Origin: Desulfovibrio sp.
GTDB taxonomy: Bacteria; Desulfobacterota; Desulfovibrionia; Desulfovibrionales; Desulfovibrionaceae
Direction of reading: 5' to 3'
Length of the DNA stretch: 33,194 nt
Assembly (NCBI GenBank): GCA_017450275.1
Contig: JAFSVD010000051.1
Span: 1-33,194 of the forward strand
This document shows, in pieces, positions 1-8,356 of the stretch. A program made the position numbers and the translations under genes. The notes beneath the pieces are model-generated. The model had not been told where the DNA came from, made no database searches, and saw nothing but the letters and a program-made list of their open reading frames with translations. Numbering within the stretch: the first letter of the stretch is position 1; each line of letters opens with the position of its first letter.

Positions 1-371
1 AGACGCAGTAAGGCTGGATTCGAGAAGATACCGAACATGGCTTGCCCCTATGGAAAGCTCTAGAATTGTAAGATGGAGCAATAGTTCCATAAGTGCAATA
101 AAAAATCGAGGTAGAATTTGAAAAAACTTAAAATATTTTTTTGGTATGAATATTGCTAAAGCATAATCTATACCAAAGCACCTCAGTAAAAACTTGGAAA
201 CTGGTGAAAAGATAAATATCAACTCATATTATTGTTCACGAAATAGTTCTAAAATCATTGTTGCGTAGTGATACAGCTGTCTGGACGCCTGAGCTTGGCA
301 GTTGCCAATGCCCGTTGAACGGTAATACTGCACTCATATGGGCGGATACTTTTTAGGCTCTGGTAGTTCAA
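1..371. other. Gene-free left edge
   Basis: No convincing gene is seen here. The first 60 bases are open in frame 1 and end in TAG, and frame 2 is open to about base 118. Either could be the tail of a plus-strand gene entering from the left, but neither tail is recognisable. Bases 60-260 are AT-rich and contain one imperfect inverted repeat (140-177). A short palindrome with arms TTGGCA/TGCCAA lies at 295-308. Confidence 0.5.
140..177. repeat. Imperfect inverted repeat in AT-rich spacer
   Basis: Outer arms TTTGGTAT (140-147) and ATACCAAA (170-177) are exact complements. Pairing can continue inward with three mismatches and one G-T pair to a TAAA loop at 157-160, giving a 17-base-armed hairpin. 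No T-run follows on either strand, so a terminator is not indicated. It could be a protein-binding site or chance. Confidence 0.3.
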
Positions 372-965
372 TTACTGTACATGTTTGGGATATAAGAGAC
401 CAGGCCGGCCTATCGTGATATTAGCTCTGTCAGATCCCATGCACCCGTCATCCTCGTTAGCGGGAATACCTCGCTCCGTCATGAGGACGAAGTCGAATCC
501 GTTTGTCCGAGAGTGTACATCCACATAATTTTGGCTGACCCAACATTCATTGACCCGGACAGGGCGCAGTGCCTTGAGTTCCTGAAGGTCGTTCTCCTCA
601 CTTTCGAAGTTGTTCACATTAAAAGTTTTAATGGTAACAACTTCTCCCTTGGCAAACCACACCTCAAAGGATAATCTTGAGACATCGAAGTCTTTTGGAT
701 CAAATCGGTATATTGAATTCTTTCGTGAGGTGAGTTCATATACTCTGCTTTTTGCAGCCCATTGTTGAACCTCTTCCTTTTTCATGCCAAGGCGTATATT
801 GATTAACTCTTTGGACAAACTGTCTTTTAGCATGTCAAAGTTTCTTGTTGCCGCATAGTTATCGACGACATCGTTGAGTGTCGGGCCGTACGGTGAAGCT
901 TTGCTTACCGCACTGGCAAGAAGGAAGACGCAGAGAACAAGTACGAAAAGCACGCTGTGTTTCAT
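372..965 (-). CDS. Exported protein of unknown function, 197 aa
   Basis: I do not recognise a named family. The start at 965 is chosen because GGAGG lies 7 bases upstream, whereas the in-frame start at 995 would put ten basic and polar residues before a clean signal peptide. The N-terminus (MKHSVLFVLVLCVFLLASA...) is a classic signal peptide with a likely SPase I cleavage after VSKA. There is no lipobox cysteine, so the mature protein should be soluble in the periplasm or secreted. A stretch near residue 60 (RLGMKKEEVQQW) resembles the helix motif of BamE/SmpA-like small domains, but the rest does not clearly match. The mature part has two cysteines (NECWV and DDGCMG) that could form a disulfide. 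The gene stands alone, about 420 bases beyond the end of ftsZ and past its terminator, so it is probably its own transcription unit. Confidence 0.75.
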   Translation of the reverse strand: MKHSVLFVLVLCVFLLASAVSKASPYGPTLNDVVDNYAATRNFDMLKDSLSKELINIRLGMKKEEVQQWAAKSRVYELTSRKNSIYRFDPKDFDVSRLSFEVWFAKGEVVTIKTFNVNNFESEENDLQELKALRPVRVNECWVSQNYVDVHSRTNGFDFVLMTERGIPANEDDGCMGSDRANITIGRPGLLYPKHVQ

Positions 966-1185
966 TTTTTTCCTCCGGCATTGTTGCGTTTGCAATAAGA
1001 GTGATTTGTCTCAAAGGAATGATTTTTTCAGAGATGTTTGCATTGCGCAAACCCCGTACAGAAGGAACCTTTTTATCGCTCCGTCATATCGACGAATATA
1101 TCAGCTTCGTAGAGACCAAAAAATCACAGAGATGACACTCTTTATCCGTCCTCTGTCCACCAAGAACCATAGACACACATACAAA

Positions 1186-1218
1186 AACACCCCTAAAGCG
1201 CTTTGCTTTCGGGGTGTT
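1186..1218 (-). terminator. Rho-independent terminator after ftsZ
   Basis: AACACCCC (1186-1193) pairs with GGGGTGTT (1211-1218) around an AT-rich loop. Read on the minus strand the 3' arm runs directly into TTTTTGT, which fits termination of the long dcw transcript about 170 bases past the ftsZ stop. On the plus strand ATTTTTGC follows, so it may work in both directions. Confidence 0.7.
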
Positions 1219-1314
1219 ATTTTTGCACAAACAGGAATGGAAACAGAGGGCACCTCCCTCCTCGCAGAATGCGCGGTTGCAAACAACGTTCTTTCCAAAG
1301 AGAGATGCTGCACT

Positions 1315-1337
1315 GGGGGGAACCCAATGTTCCCCCC
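1315..1337. repeat. GC-rich perfect hairpin
   Basis: GGGGGGAA (1315-1322) and TTCCCCCC (1330-1337) form an 8-bp perfect stem around a 7-base loop. No T-run follows on either strand. It lies in the 3' untranslated region of ftsZ on the minus strand and just upstream of a plus-strand terminator-like hairpin. Confidence 0.5.
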
Positions 1338-1345
1338 GGCGGGCA

Positions 1346-1386
1346 TTTCAGGGTCGAAGAGGCAAGCCCTGAAATATTTTTTGTTC
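1346..1386 (+). terminator. Terminator-like hairpin reading towards ftsZ 3' end
   Basis: TTTCAGGG (1346-1353) pairs with CCCTGAAA (1367-1374) and is followed on the plus strand by TATTTTTTGTTC. No plus-strand gene is visible upstream. It may end an unannotated small RNA, or protect ftsZ from antisense transcription. On the minus strand no T-run follows the stem. Confidence 0.45.
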
Positions 1387-2722
1387 AGTTCGCTTGATGT
1401 CGAATAAACGTAGGAAGTTCATAATTTTGGGATGTATCTTCATCAAAAGTATACGTATCCATGCCAGGTGTATGTTGTGATCTGCGGGATTGACGACGCG
1501 ATCCTGAATACCATGATGGCTTTTCTTGATAGTCAACTTGGCCGTCTTCCACCTGGACATCCTGTTGAATGGGATTTTCCAAGGATACACTTCTGCGACG
1601 TTGCGGGGGGCGATTTGTCACAATGGGCTTTGACACCGGCGCCTCTAAATCCTGCGCCTGCTGAATTTTTCGCAAATCAGTAATATGCGCTCCTCGAGAA
1701 ACCATCGACTCCCCATCAAGACTTTCATGCTCTTCAGGCTCAATGCCTGTTGCAATCAACGTCACGTAGAGATCGTCCCCGATATTATCGTCAAAGACCA
1801 CACCGAAGATGATGTTGCAATCTTCCGGAGCCGCCTCGCGAATCATGGAACCGATTTCATTGACTTCGGCAATGGTTATGTCCCTAGGACCGGTAATATT
1901 GTACAAAATAGCTTTGGCACTGTCAAGGGAAACATCCTCAAGCAGCGGGCTCGAAATGGCTTTCTGGGATGCATCGCGTGCACGATTTTCGCCTGTGCCA
2001 ACACCAGTTCCCATCAGGGCAAGGCCGGCTTCCTGCATTGTGGTGCGTACATCGGCGAAATCCAAGTTGATCATGCCTTCGCCATTCACAACATCAGAAA
2101 TCCCCTTCACAGCGTGATAGAGAACTTCATTAGAACGTTGGAGCATGTCAATAAAGGAGGCTTTTTTCGGAGCTAAACCAATCAAACGATCGTTGGGAAT
2201 CGTAATAAGGCAGTCGACATATTGTTTGAGTTCAGAGAGACCTTCGTCAGCAGCTTTCTTCCGCTTGGGGCCTTCAAAACTGAAGGGTTTTGTCACAACG
2301 CCTACCGTCAGGACGTTCATTTCACGAGCGACCTGGGCAACAACAGCGGCACCACCAGTTCCTGTGCCGCCCCCCATTCCTGCGGTGACAAAGAGCATTT
2401 CCGCATCCCCGATGGAGTCGCGAATGGCATTGATGCTTTCCATCGCTGCTTCGCGGCCGATCTTGGGATTCGCTCCAGCACCGCGTCCGCGTGTCAGTTT
2501 TTCACCCAGTTGAATTTTGTTTTCTGCTGTTGATTTATTGAGCGCCTGTTTGTCAGTGTTCGCACAAACGAATTCCACGCCAGGCAAGCCTGAGTCAATC
2601 ATGTGTTGAACGGCATTCCCCCCACCACCGCCCACGCCGATGACTTTGATGCGTGCACCAAGACAGTCGTATGCCTCGTTCGTTTGCACAACTTCTGCAT
2701 CATCCATAATCGAATCTGACAT
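1385..2722 (-). CDS. ftsZ: Cell division protein FtsZ
   Basis: Tubulin-like GTPase that polymerises into the Z-ring at midcell and recruits the divisome. The 445-residue product shows the glycine-rich nucleotide-binding segment near residues 30-37, the tubulin signature GGGTGTG at 117-123 and the T7 synergy loop NLDFADV near 219-225. An acidic and basic variable linker leads to the C-terminal peptide ELPTFIRHQAN, which in this family binds FtsA. The start at 2722 has GAGGG about 8 bases upstream; a longer frame starting at 2773 overlaps the ftsA stop (ATGA) but adds residues not typical of FtsZ. It is the last gene of the dcw operon, 47 bases after ftsA, and is followed by a hairpin terminator. 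Confidence 0.98.
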   Translation of the reverse strand: MSDSIMDDAEVVQTNEAYDCLGARIKVIGVGGGGGNAVQHMIDSGLPGVEFVCANTDKQALNKSTAENKIQLGEKLTRGRGAGANPKIGREAAMESINAIRDSIGDAEMLFVTAGMGGGTGTGGAAVVAQVAREMNVLTVGVVTKPFSFEGPKRKKAADEGLSELKQYVDCLITIPNDRLIGLAPKKASFIDMLQRSNEVLYHAVKGISDVVNGEGMINLDFADVRTTMQEAGLALMGTGVGTGENRARDASQKAISSPLLEDVSLDSAKAILYNITGPRDITIAEVNEIGSMIREAAPEDCNIIFGVVFDDNIGDDLYVTLIATGIEPEEHESLDGESMVSRGAHITDLRKIQQAQDLEAPVSKPIVTNRPPQRRRSVSLENPIQQDVQVEDGQVDYQEKPSWYSGSRRQSRRSQHTPGMDTYTFDEDTSQNYELPTFIRHQAN

Positions 2723-2769
2723 GCTTTTGCCCTCTTCAGTTAAAAGTCTTCTGTGTTGCCCGCTGTATA

Positions 2770-4002
2770 TCATCGTATATCAGAAAACCAGCCTTTCATC
2801 GTCGAGACTATGCGCGACAAAATACCCGGTTCATTCTCATCTACGACTTGTTTGTTCACGGTAGACATCTGCGGAGCCATTGCATAGGCCTCACGCAGCA
2901 AGCCAACCGCTGTTGCATATTTGGGATTATTAACCAGGTCTTTCAGGCCTCCCACATTGCGGGGATAGCCTATCCGAACTGGCATATTAAAAATCTCCTG
3001 CGCGAGTTCGCAGCAGCCTTCGAGTAACGACGATCCTCCTGTCAGGACAACGCCTGCTCCCAGGCGCTGCTTATGCCCTGAATCGTAGAGAATCTGGTCG
3101 ATCAAGGTCAAAATCTCGTCCATTCTCGGTTCACAAATTTCAGCCAGAACCTGCCTTGAGAGCCTGCGCGGCACAACCCCGCCCACGCTCGGCACTTCAA
3201 TAACATCATCCCCCCGAACCAGATCCGCCAACGCACAACCGTGGCGAATCTTTATTTTCTCTGCTTCCGCAATAGGGGTTTTTAAACCAAAGGCAATGTC
3301 GTTGGTGAGGTTTTGTCCCCCCAAATCCAAAACAGCCGTATGCTTGATCGCATTGTTCACAAAGACCGCAATATCACTTGTTCCGCCGCCAAGATCAACC
3401 AGGGCAACACCGAGTTCCCGCTCTTCGGGCGAAAGCACTGCCTTGGCAGACGCAAGACATTCGAGCGACATGCCATCGACATCCAAATCACTCCGATTAC
3501 AGGATCGATAGATGTTTTTTGCCGAGGTTGTTGCGCCGGTCACAATATGAACACTCACCTCCAAGCGAACCCCTGCCATACCGAGGGGATCGATAATACC
3601 ACGTTGGTTGTCAACAATAAACTCTTGGGGAAGAATATGGAGGACTTCGCGATCAGCGGGAATGGCAATGGCTTTGGCCGCATCAATAGCTCGTTCGATA
3701 TCCTGACGGTCGATTTCATTGCCCTTCACGGCGATGACGCCGTGGCTGTTCAGACTGAGAATATGCTTTCCGGCAATCCCCACATAGACAGAATGGATTT
3801 CACATCCTGCCATCAGTTCTGCTTCCTTGATGGCAGCACGAATCGCTTGCACAGTCTGCTCAATATTGACAACCATGCCCTTTCGAAGGCCTGTCGACTC
3901 ACTCAGTCCGATACCTTTAATTTCCACAAGGCCGTCGCTTTCAACTTCACCAACGACGGCGCATATCTTTGTGGTTCCAATATCAAGGCCTACGATTAGC
4001 AT
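2770..4002 (-). CDS. ftsA: Cell division protein FtsA
   Basis: Actin-like ATPase that anchors FtsZ filaments to the inner membrane and links them to later divisome proteins. The 410-residue product opens with the phosphate-1 motif LDIGTTKICAVVGE, has the phosphate-2 segment VDLGGGTSDIAVF and the adenosine motif VLTGGSSLLEG. It ends with an amphipathic helix (SRIVSTMKGWFSDIR) of the kind that binds membranes. The ATG at 4002 is preferred because GGGGGAGAG sits immediately upstream; a GTG at 4014 in frame has no such signal. The gene follows ftsQ by 18 bases and precedes ftsZ, the usual order. Confidence 0.97.
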   Translation of the reverse strand: MLIVGLDIGTTKICAVVGEVESDGLVEIKGIGLSESTGLRKGMVVNIEQTVQAIRAAIKEAELMAGCEIHSVYVGIAGKHILSLNSHGVIAVKGNEIDRQDIERAIDAAKAIAIPADREVLHILPQEFIVDNQRGIIDPLGMAGVRLEVSVHIVTGATTSAKNIYRSCNRSDLDVDGMSLECLASAKAVLSPEERELGVALVDLGGGTSDIAVFVNNAIKHTAVLDLGGQNLTNDIAFGLKTPIAEAEKIKIRHGCALADLVRGDDVIEVPSVGGVVPRRLSRQVLAEICEPRMDEILTLIDQILYDSGHKQRLGAGVVLTGGSSLLEGCCELAQEIFNMPVRIGYPRNVGGLKDLVNNPKYATAVGLLREAYAMAPQMSTVNKQVVDENEPGILSRIVSTMKGWFSDIR

Positions 4003-4020
4003 TCTCTCCCCCACAATGGA

Positions 4021-4884
4021 CTAATCCGGATTTGCAACATTCCTGACAGACGTATTGAGCACAACCCAGACATTGCCTTCAATCACCCGCATCTCTCGTA
4101 CATTCTTCATTTCCCTGCGACGCAAAAGATCCGTAAAGACACGTTGTATTTTCACCACGCTGTTCTCCCAATCGACGGGATCAAGAGAAAGCCACAACTC
4201 CCGATCTTCCAAAAAAATTTCCAAGCCCTTGCTTAAACTCAGCGACACCTGAGACATCGAACTCATGTCAAAGGGAAGATCTCCTCGTCGGACACTTTCA
4301 AGAAATCGGGTCAAATAGGGTCTCAGCGTGTCAGCCCCTGGTTCAACCGTCAAGGCGGGGAGAGAAAGAAAATTGGTACTCTCAACCGGCGCAATGCTTT
4401 CTCCTTCATCCGTGGCATAATAGAGTATGCCATCACGCTGCACCCAAAAGGTCGGCATGCGCTCTGTGAGCGTTATAACAAAGGTATCCGGTAAAAGGCG
4501 TTTGACAGACACCGATTCCACCCACGGTGTTCTGCGCAAATTTTGCTCAACCAAGGCAATATTGACTGCCAGGGAATTTTGGCCTTCGTGGATATTGGCC
4601 AACTGCAAAATCATGTCCCGCGGCAATCGTTTATTGCCATGCACTTCGATTTTTTTTGTCTCAAACCAAGAGCTTGTCACCGCTGTATCGTACAGCCAAA
4701 CAAAACCCCGACCGATGCCCAGTGCTGTCAAAACAAGCAGCGCAATGCTCACCAAAATAAACAGCACCTGCTTCCCTTTTGCCAGGGAGATCGAAATTCG
4801 CGGCGGAGAGCTTGGCTTCTTTGGCTCTGACGTTTTGGTGACGTAAAAATTGCCTCTCCGACCCTCGTTTTTTAGGGCAGACAA
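4021..4884 (-). CDS. ftsQ: Cell division protein FtsQ (POTRA domain)
   Basis: Bitopic inner-membrane divisome protein that bridges FtsA/FtsZ to FtsL and the septal synthases. The 287-residue product has a basic cytoplasmic N-terminus, one membrane helix (about residues 39-60, VLFILVSIALLVLTALGIG), a POTRA domain starting at FETKKIEVHGNKRLPRDMIL, and the conserved VKRLLPDTFVITLTER stretch, then the beta domain. The start appears to be TTG at 4884, with AGGA 7 bases before it, overlapping the murB stop by 13 bases; no ATG occurs until well inside the POTRA domain. Overlap with murB suggests translational coupling. Confidence 0.93.
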   Translation of the reverse strand: MSALKNEGRRGNFYVTKTSEPKKPSSPPRISISLAKGKQVLFILVSIALLVLTALGIGRGFVWLYDTAVTSSWFETKKIEVHGNKRLPRDMILQLANIHEGQNSLAVNIALVEQNLRRTPWVESVSVKRLLPDTFVITLTERMPTFWVQRDGILYYATDEGESIAPVESTNFLSLPALTVEPGADTLRPYLTRFLESVRRGDLPFDMSSMSQVSLSLSKGLEIFLEDRELWLSLDPVDWENSVVKIQRVFTDLLRRREMKNVREMRVIEGNVWVVLNTSVRNVANPD

Positions 4885-5750
4885 GGGACTATCCTGACTT
4901 CGGGAGTGAGAACAAGACCGTGCTTGGCATAGACAGCGTCCTTGGCTTTCTCAATCAACGCAAAAGCCTCTTGCGCCGTTCCCTGTCCGGTATTGATCAT
5001 AAAATTGGCATGCAGCGTGGAAAACGCCATCCCCCCAAGCCTCGCCCCCTTCAAGCCTGCCTCCTCCAGCAGCTTTCCTGCAAAACACCCCTCGGGATTT
5101 TTAAAAACGCATCCAGCGCTTTTTTCCGTGATGGGCTGCCTGTTCCGCTTTGTTGCCAGATGCGCTTTTTGGGCAGAGACGAGTTCTTCAGCCTTCCCTC
5201 TGCCAAGGGTCAAAAGCGCTTCGGTGATCACGAAAAAAGCATCCTGATGGGGAAAACGAAACGATCGATAGCCAAAGGAGAGATCGCTGCGGGGTATGCG
5301 AAGAAGCGTGCCGTTTTGCCACACCGTGACTTCCGAAACCAGAGAACCGATTTCCGTGCCAAAGGATCCGGCATTCATGGCAATGGCTCCGCCGAGCGTC
5401 CCTGGAATACCAGCCAGAGCTTCAAGGCCTGCATAGCCATGGCTTGCGGTATAGGCAAGGAGTTTTGGCAGCATGCACGAGGCTGAAACCCGCACACGCA
5501 CCCCATCGTCCTCACTGCTCGCTGCAATGGTTTCGGCAAAGGCCGGCTTCACCACAACGAGATCCAGTTCGCCATCCTGCGCCAGGGTATTGGATCCTCG
5601 ACCAAGCACATAGGGACGACCTGCTTCCGCAATCCGCTCTTGCACTGTCTGCAAATCCTCGACTGTCTCGGGGTAGAAGATCGCCTTGGCGTATCCTCCG
5701 ATCCCTAAGGTGGTGAGACGAGACAGGGAAGGATGACGCTCTTCACGCAT
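4872..5750 (-). CDS. murB: UDP-N-acetylenolpyruvoylglucosamine reductase MurB
   Basis: FAD- and NADPH-dependent reductase that makes UDP-MurNAc, the second committed step of peptidoglycan precursor synthesis, in the cytosol. The 292-residue product has the FAD-binding segments VLGRGSNTL (48-56) and [20 protein letters not shown] (112-131). FGYRSFRF follows near 159-166, then SAGCVFKNP with the catalytic serine near residue 211 and a late glutamate at E284. Size and layout fit the shorter MurB type common outside enterobacteria. The start at 5750 has GAGG upstream and overlaps the murC stop by 8 bases; a longer open frame from 5852 is only antisense to nothing known and lies inside murC. Confidence 0.96.
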   Translation of the reverse strand: MREERHPSLSRLTTLGIGGYAKAIFYPETVEDLQTVQERIAEAGRPYVLGRGSNTLAQDGELDLVVVKPAFAETIAASSEDDGVRVRVSASCMLPKLLAYTASHGYAGLEALAGIPGTLGGAIAMNAGSFGTEIGSLVSEVTVWQNGTLLRIPRSDLSFGYRSFRFPHQDAFFVITEALLTLGRGKAEELVSAQKAHLATKRNRQPITEKSAGCVFKNPEGCFAGKLLEEAGLKGARLGGMAFSTLHANFMINTGQGTAQEAFALIEKAKDAVYAKHGLVLTPEVRIVPCLP

Positions 5751-7116
5751 GCGCTTCTTCCTCAAGCCACATGGGGCCGAGCTTGGTGATGGTGCCTGCC
5801 CCAAGGGTGAGCAGCAAATCGTGGGGTTTGATGACAGCGTTGATGCCTTCAAGCATTTCCTGAAGATTCCGGAAATAGTAGACAGGGGTATTGGTCACCT
5901 GCTGAATCCCAATGGCCAAGTTTTGGCCGGTGATCCCGGGCAGCGGGGGCTCGCTCGCGGCATAGATCTCTGTCAGAAGCACCATGTCCACCTGGCCAAA
6001 GACCTTGCAGAATTCGCCAAAATGCGCCTGCGTGCGGGAAAAACGATGGGGCTGGAAGGCCACAACAAGCCGGCGGTCGGGATAGACCTGCCGTGCTGTC
6101 GCGAGGGTGGCCGCGATCTCGGTGGGATGATGGCCGTAGTCGTCGATGACAAGGACATCATCCCGCATGCCCTTGTACTCAAAACGACGCCCCACCCCCC
6201 GAAAGGCTTTGAGTCCCTTCACGCAGTCAGCAAAGGGAATATCACAGGCAAGGGAGGCGCCGATAGCGCCGAGGGCGTTCAGGATATTGTGTACCCCAGG
6301 CTGGGGAATCCAGGCTTTCCCCAACACATCCTTGCCCTTGTACACGCAAAAGGTGCTCCCCTGCCCTGTTTCCAGAAGTTCCGCCCGAAGATCGTTGTCC
6401 TTGGCAAAGCCATAGGTCACAACAGGACGTTTCACCTTGGGAAGGAGCGCCCGAATCCCCGGATCGTCGCCACACACGACATTCACCCCATAGAAGGGAA
6501 CGGCGTTCATGTATTGGATAAAGGCCGTATCGATCGCTTCCCGGGTCTTGTAGTGATCCAAATGGTCGTTATCCACATTGGTGACCACATTGATCGTGGG
6601 AAAGAGGCAGAGAAAGGACTCATCGCTCTCATCCGCCTCAGCGATCATGTATTCGCTGTGCCCCAGATGCGCGTTGGTGCCATAGACATTCAAACGCCCA
6701 CCGATGATCACAGTCGGATCCAATCCAGCACAGTCGAAGATCGTGGCTGTCAACGACGTTGTCGTGGTCTTGCCGTGGGTGCCGGCAATGGCAATGCCTG
6801 TGCGCAGGCGCATGAGCTCAGCCAACATCTCGGCTCTCGGGATGATGGCGAGATTGCGCCTTCTCGCCTCCACGATCTCGGGATTGTCATCCCGAATCGC
6901 TGTTGATTTCACTAAAACCTGGACATCAGGGATATTGTCAGGGCTGTGACCAAGAGAGATACGGGCACCCAGAGATCGCAGATGGGCGAGCATGGCAGAA
7001 TCCTGCATATCGGAACCTGAAACTTCATAGCCCAGATTGAGCAGAACTTCAGCAATACCGCTCATCCCGGCTCCACCAATGCCGACCATATGGATTTGAC
7101 GAATTTTCTTGTTCAC
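5743..7116 (-). CDS. murC: UDP-N-acetylmuramate--L-alanine ligase MurC
   Basis: ATP-dependent ligase that adds L-alanine to UDP-MurNAc in the cytosol. The 457-residue product has the N-terminal glycine-rich UDP-binding loop [12 protein letters not shown] (9-20), the ATP-binding loop GTHGKTTTT (112-120), and the conserved [10 protein letters not shown] and FQPHRFSRT segments of the C-terminal domains. The start is GTG at 7116; the upstream signal is weak. About 160 bases separate it from murG, the largest gap inside the mur block, and this gap contains a promoter candidate (7212-7240). This may give murC-murB-ftsQAZ extra transcription. Confidence 0.97.
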   Translation of the reverse strand: MNKKIRQIHMVGIGGAGMSGIAEVLLNLGYEVSGSDMQDSAMLAHLRSLGARISLGHSPDNIPDVQVLVKSTAIRDDNPEIVEARRRNLAIIPRAEMLAELMRLRTGIAIAGTHGKTTTTSLTATIFDCAGLDPTVIIGGRLNVYGTNAHLGHSEYMIAEADESDESFLCLFPTINVVTNVDNDHLDHYKTREAIDTAFIQYMNAVPFYGVNVVCGDDPGIRALLPKVKRPVVTYGFAKDNDLRAELLETGQGSTFCVYKGKDVLGKAWIPQPGVHNILNALGAIGASLACDIPFADCVKGLKAFRGVGRRFEYKGMRDDVLVIDDYGHHPTEIAATLATARQVYPDRRLVVAFQPHRFSRTQAHFGEFCKVFGQVDMVLLTEIYAASEPPLPGITGQNLAIGIQQVTNTPVYYFRNLQEMLEGINAVIKPHDLLLTLGAGTITKLGPMWLEEEAHA

Positions 7117-7211
7117 AGCACTACCGCAGACGCAAATCGACCGTTAAAGGGGGAAAAAGAAATAGTCCCAATATTCTAAAGAAAAAAGGGAAAAACGTTG
7201 AAGTACTCGAT

Positions 7212-7240
7212 AAAGTAGACCAAGGTCACTCTCTTGTCAA
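7212..7240 (-). promoter_or_regulatory. Candidate internal promoter before murC
   Basis: On the minus strand a perfect -35 TTGACA (7235-7240) is separated by 17 bases from TACTTT (7212-7217), which keeps the TA...T of the -10 box. It lies in the only sizeable gap in the mur genes, 96 bases upstream of the murC start, with an AT-rich leader. It would drive murC, murB, ftsQ, ftsA and ftsZ. Confidence 0.5.
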
Positions 7241-7276
7241 ACCAAAGATTTTTTCTCCGTTTTTTCAAAGGGTTTT

Positions 7277-8356
7277 CTAGAGAGATTCCTTGGCTTCCTG
7301 CACAATAGCCTGGGCGACCTGAGCCGCGGCATCGGGTCTGGCGATCTTTTTCGCACTGTGGCTCATCATGGCTCGCTCTTCGGGATTGTCAAATAGGGTG
7401 CAAATATCCTGCACTAAATCGACTGAGGCTGTTGTGATCGCCTTCTCGGGAACGAGCCTCGCTGCATTGGCACGAACCAGAACCTCGGCATTCTTGGTCT
7501 GATGGTCGTGGATCGCGTAGGGAAAGGGCACAAGGATGCTCGGCAGCCCACAGGCACACAGTTCAGCGATGGTGCTCGCGCCGCTGCGACACAGTGCCAA
7601 ATCCGCCCACTGGTAGACCTTGGGCATATCGCTGATAAAGGAACAGACCGCATCGCGGGGATAGCCATGCTCGACATAGCAGTCTTGAACCATGGCAAAA
7701 TCCTTTTCGCCGGTCTGGTGGAGAATGTCGATACCGGCTTTGGCGAAATCCGGAAGATGCTCCATCATAAAGGTGTTCAAGGCGTGCGCCCCTTGAGAGC
7801 CACCCAAAACGAGAAGATGCCTGGTGTGGAAGGTGCGCTCAGCAAGACCAGCATACACCACGCTTTCGCGCACGGGATTGCCGGTCACAAGGCATTTTTC
7901 CTGCTTAAAGAAACTGGTCTTGGGAAGCGAGAGACAAATGCGCCGCGCGATTCTCCCCAAAAGCCGATTGCTCATGCCAGGAACCGCATTCTGCTCATGG
8001 ATGACACAGGGAATGTGCAAAAGCGACGCAGCCAGCATGGGCGCAAAGGCCGCATACCCGCCAAAACCAGCCACCACATTGGGACGATAGGCGCGCAAGA
8101 GCGCAATGGCGCTGAAGATCGAGGTCACCATATGATAGCAGGCGCTCAGGGATCGAAGGCCTCTGCCTAAAAAGCCCCGTACAGGAAAACCATGAAAAGC
8201 CAAGCCGGCTTCTTCGACCAGTTTCTTTTCAGGGCCGTACAGAGAGCCGACAAAAAGCATATCAAGGCCAGGCAGACGCTCGAGCTCATGGGCAACCGCC
8301 AAGGCCGGAAAGATATGACCACCGGTTCCACCCGTGGTCAGGATAATTTTTCGCAT
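7277..8356 (-). CDS. murG: UDP-GlcNAc:lipid I N-acetylglucosaminyltransferase MurG
   Basis: Membrane-associated glycosyltransferase (GT28, GT-B fold) that converts lipid I to lipid II on the inner face of the cytoplasmic membrane. The 359-residue product has the N-terminal loop TTGGTGGHIFPALA, HEQNAVPGMSNRLL, the second glycine loop VLGGSQGAHAL, and the UDP-GlcNAc-binding segments CRSGASTIAEL and PFPYAIHDHQTKNA. The start at 8356 (MRKIILTTGGTGG) is chosen by family alignment. A longer frame to 8587 only reads through ftsW in another frame. It overlaps the ftsW end by 19 bases and lacks a clear ribosome site, so coupling to ftsW translation is likely. Confidence 0.97.
   Translation of the reverse strand: MRKIILTTGGTGGHIFPALAVAHELERLPGLDMLFVGSLYGPEKKLVEEAGLAFHGFPVRGFLGRGLRSLSACYHMVTSIFSAIALLRAYRPNVVAGFGGYAAFAPMLAASLLHIPCVIHEQNAVPGMSNRLLGRIARRICLSLPKTSFFKQEKCLVTGNPVRESVVYAGLAERTFHTRHLLVLGGSQGAHALNTFMMEHLPDFAKAGIDILHQTGEKDFAMVQDCYVEHGYPRDAVCSFISDMPKVYQWADLALCRSGASTIAELCACGLPSILVPFPYAIHDHQTKNAEVLVRANAARLVPEKAITTASVDLVQDICTLFDNPEERAMMSHSAKKIARPDAAAQVAQAIVQEAKESL

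Larger units (their letters stand above)
966..1384. other. Spacer between ftsZ and the exported-protein gene
   Basis: No gene is supported in these 419 bases; overlapping open frames on both strands have no plausible start signal or recognisable product. The spacer contains at least four hairpins: 1186-1218 (terminator on the minus strand), 1246-1260, 1315-1337, and 1346-1374 followed by a T-run on the plus strand. The promoter of the downstream exported-protein gene should lie between about 966 and 1180, but no good -35/-10 pair was found. Confidence 0.5.

Noticed and set aside
1-60. C-terminal tail of a plus-strand protein ending at TAG (58-60)
   Set aside because: Only 19 codons are visible, another frame is also open, and the residues match nothing recognisable.
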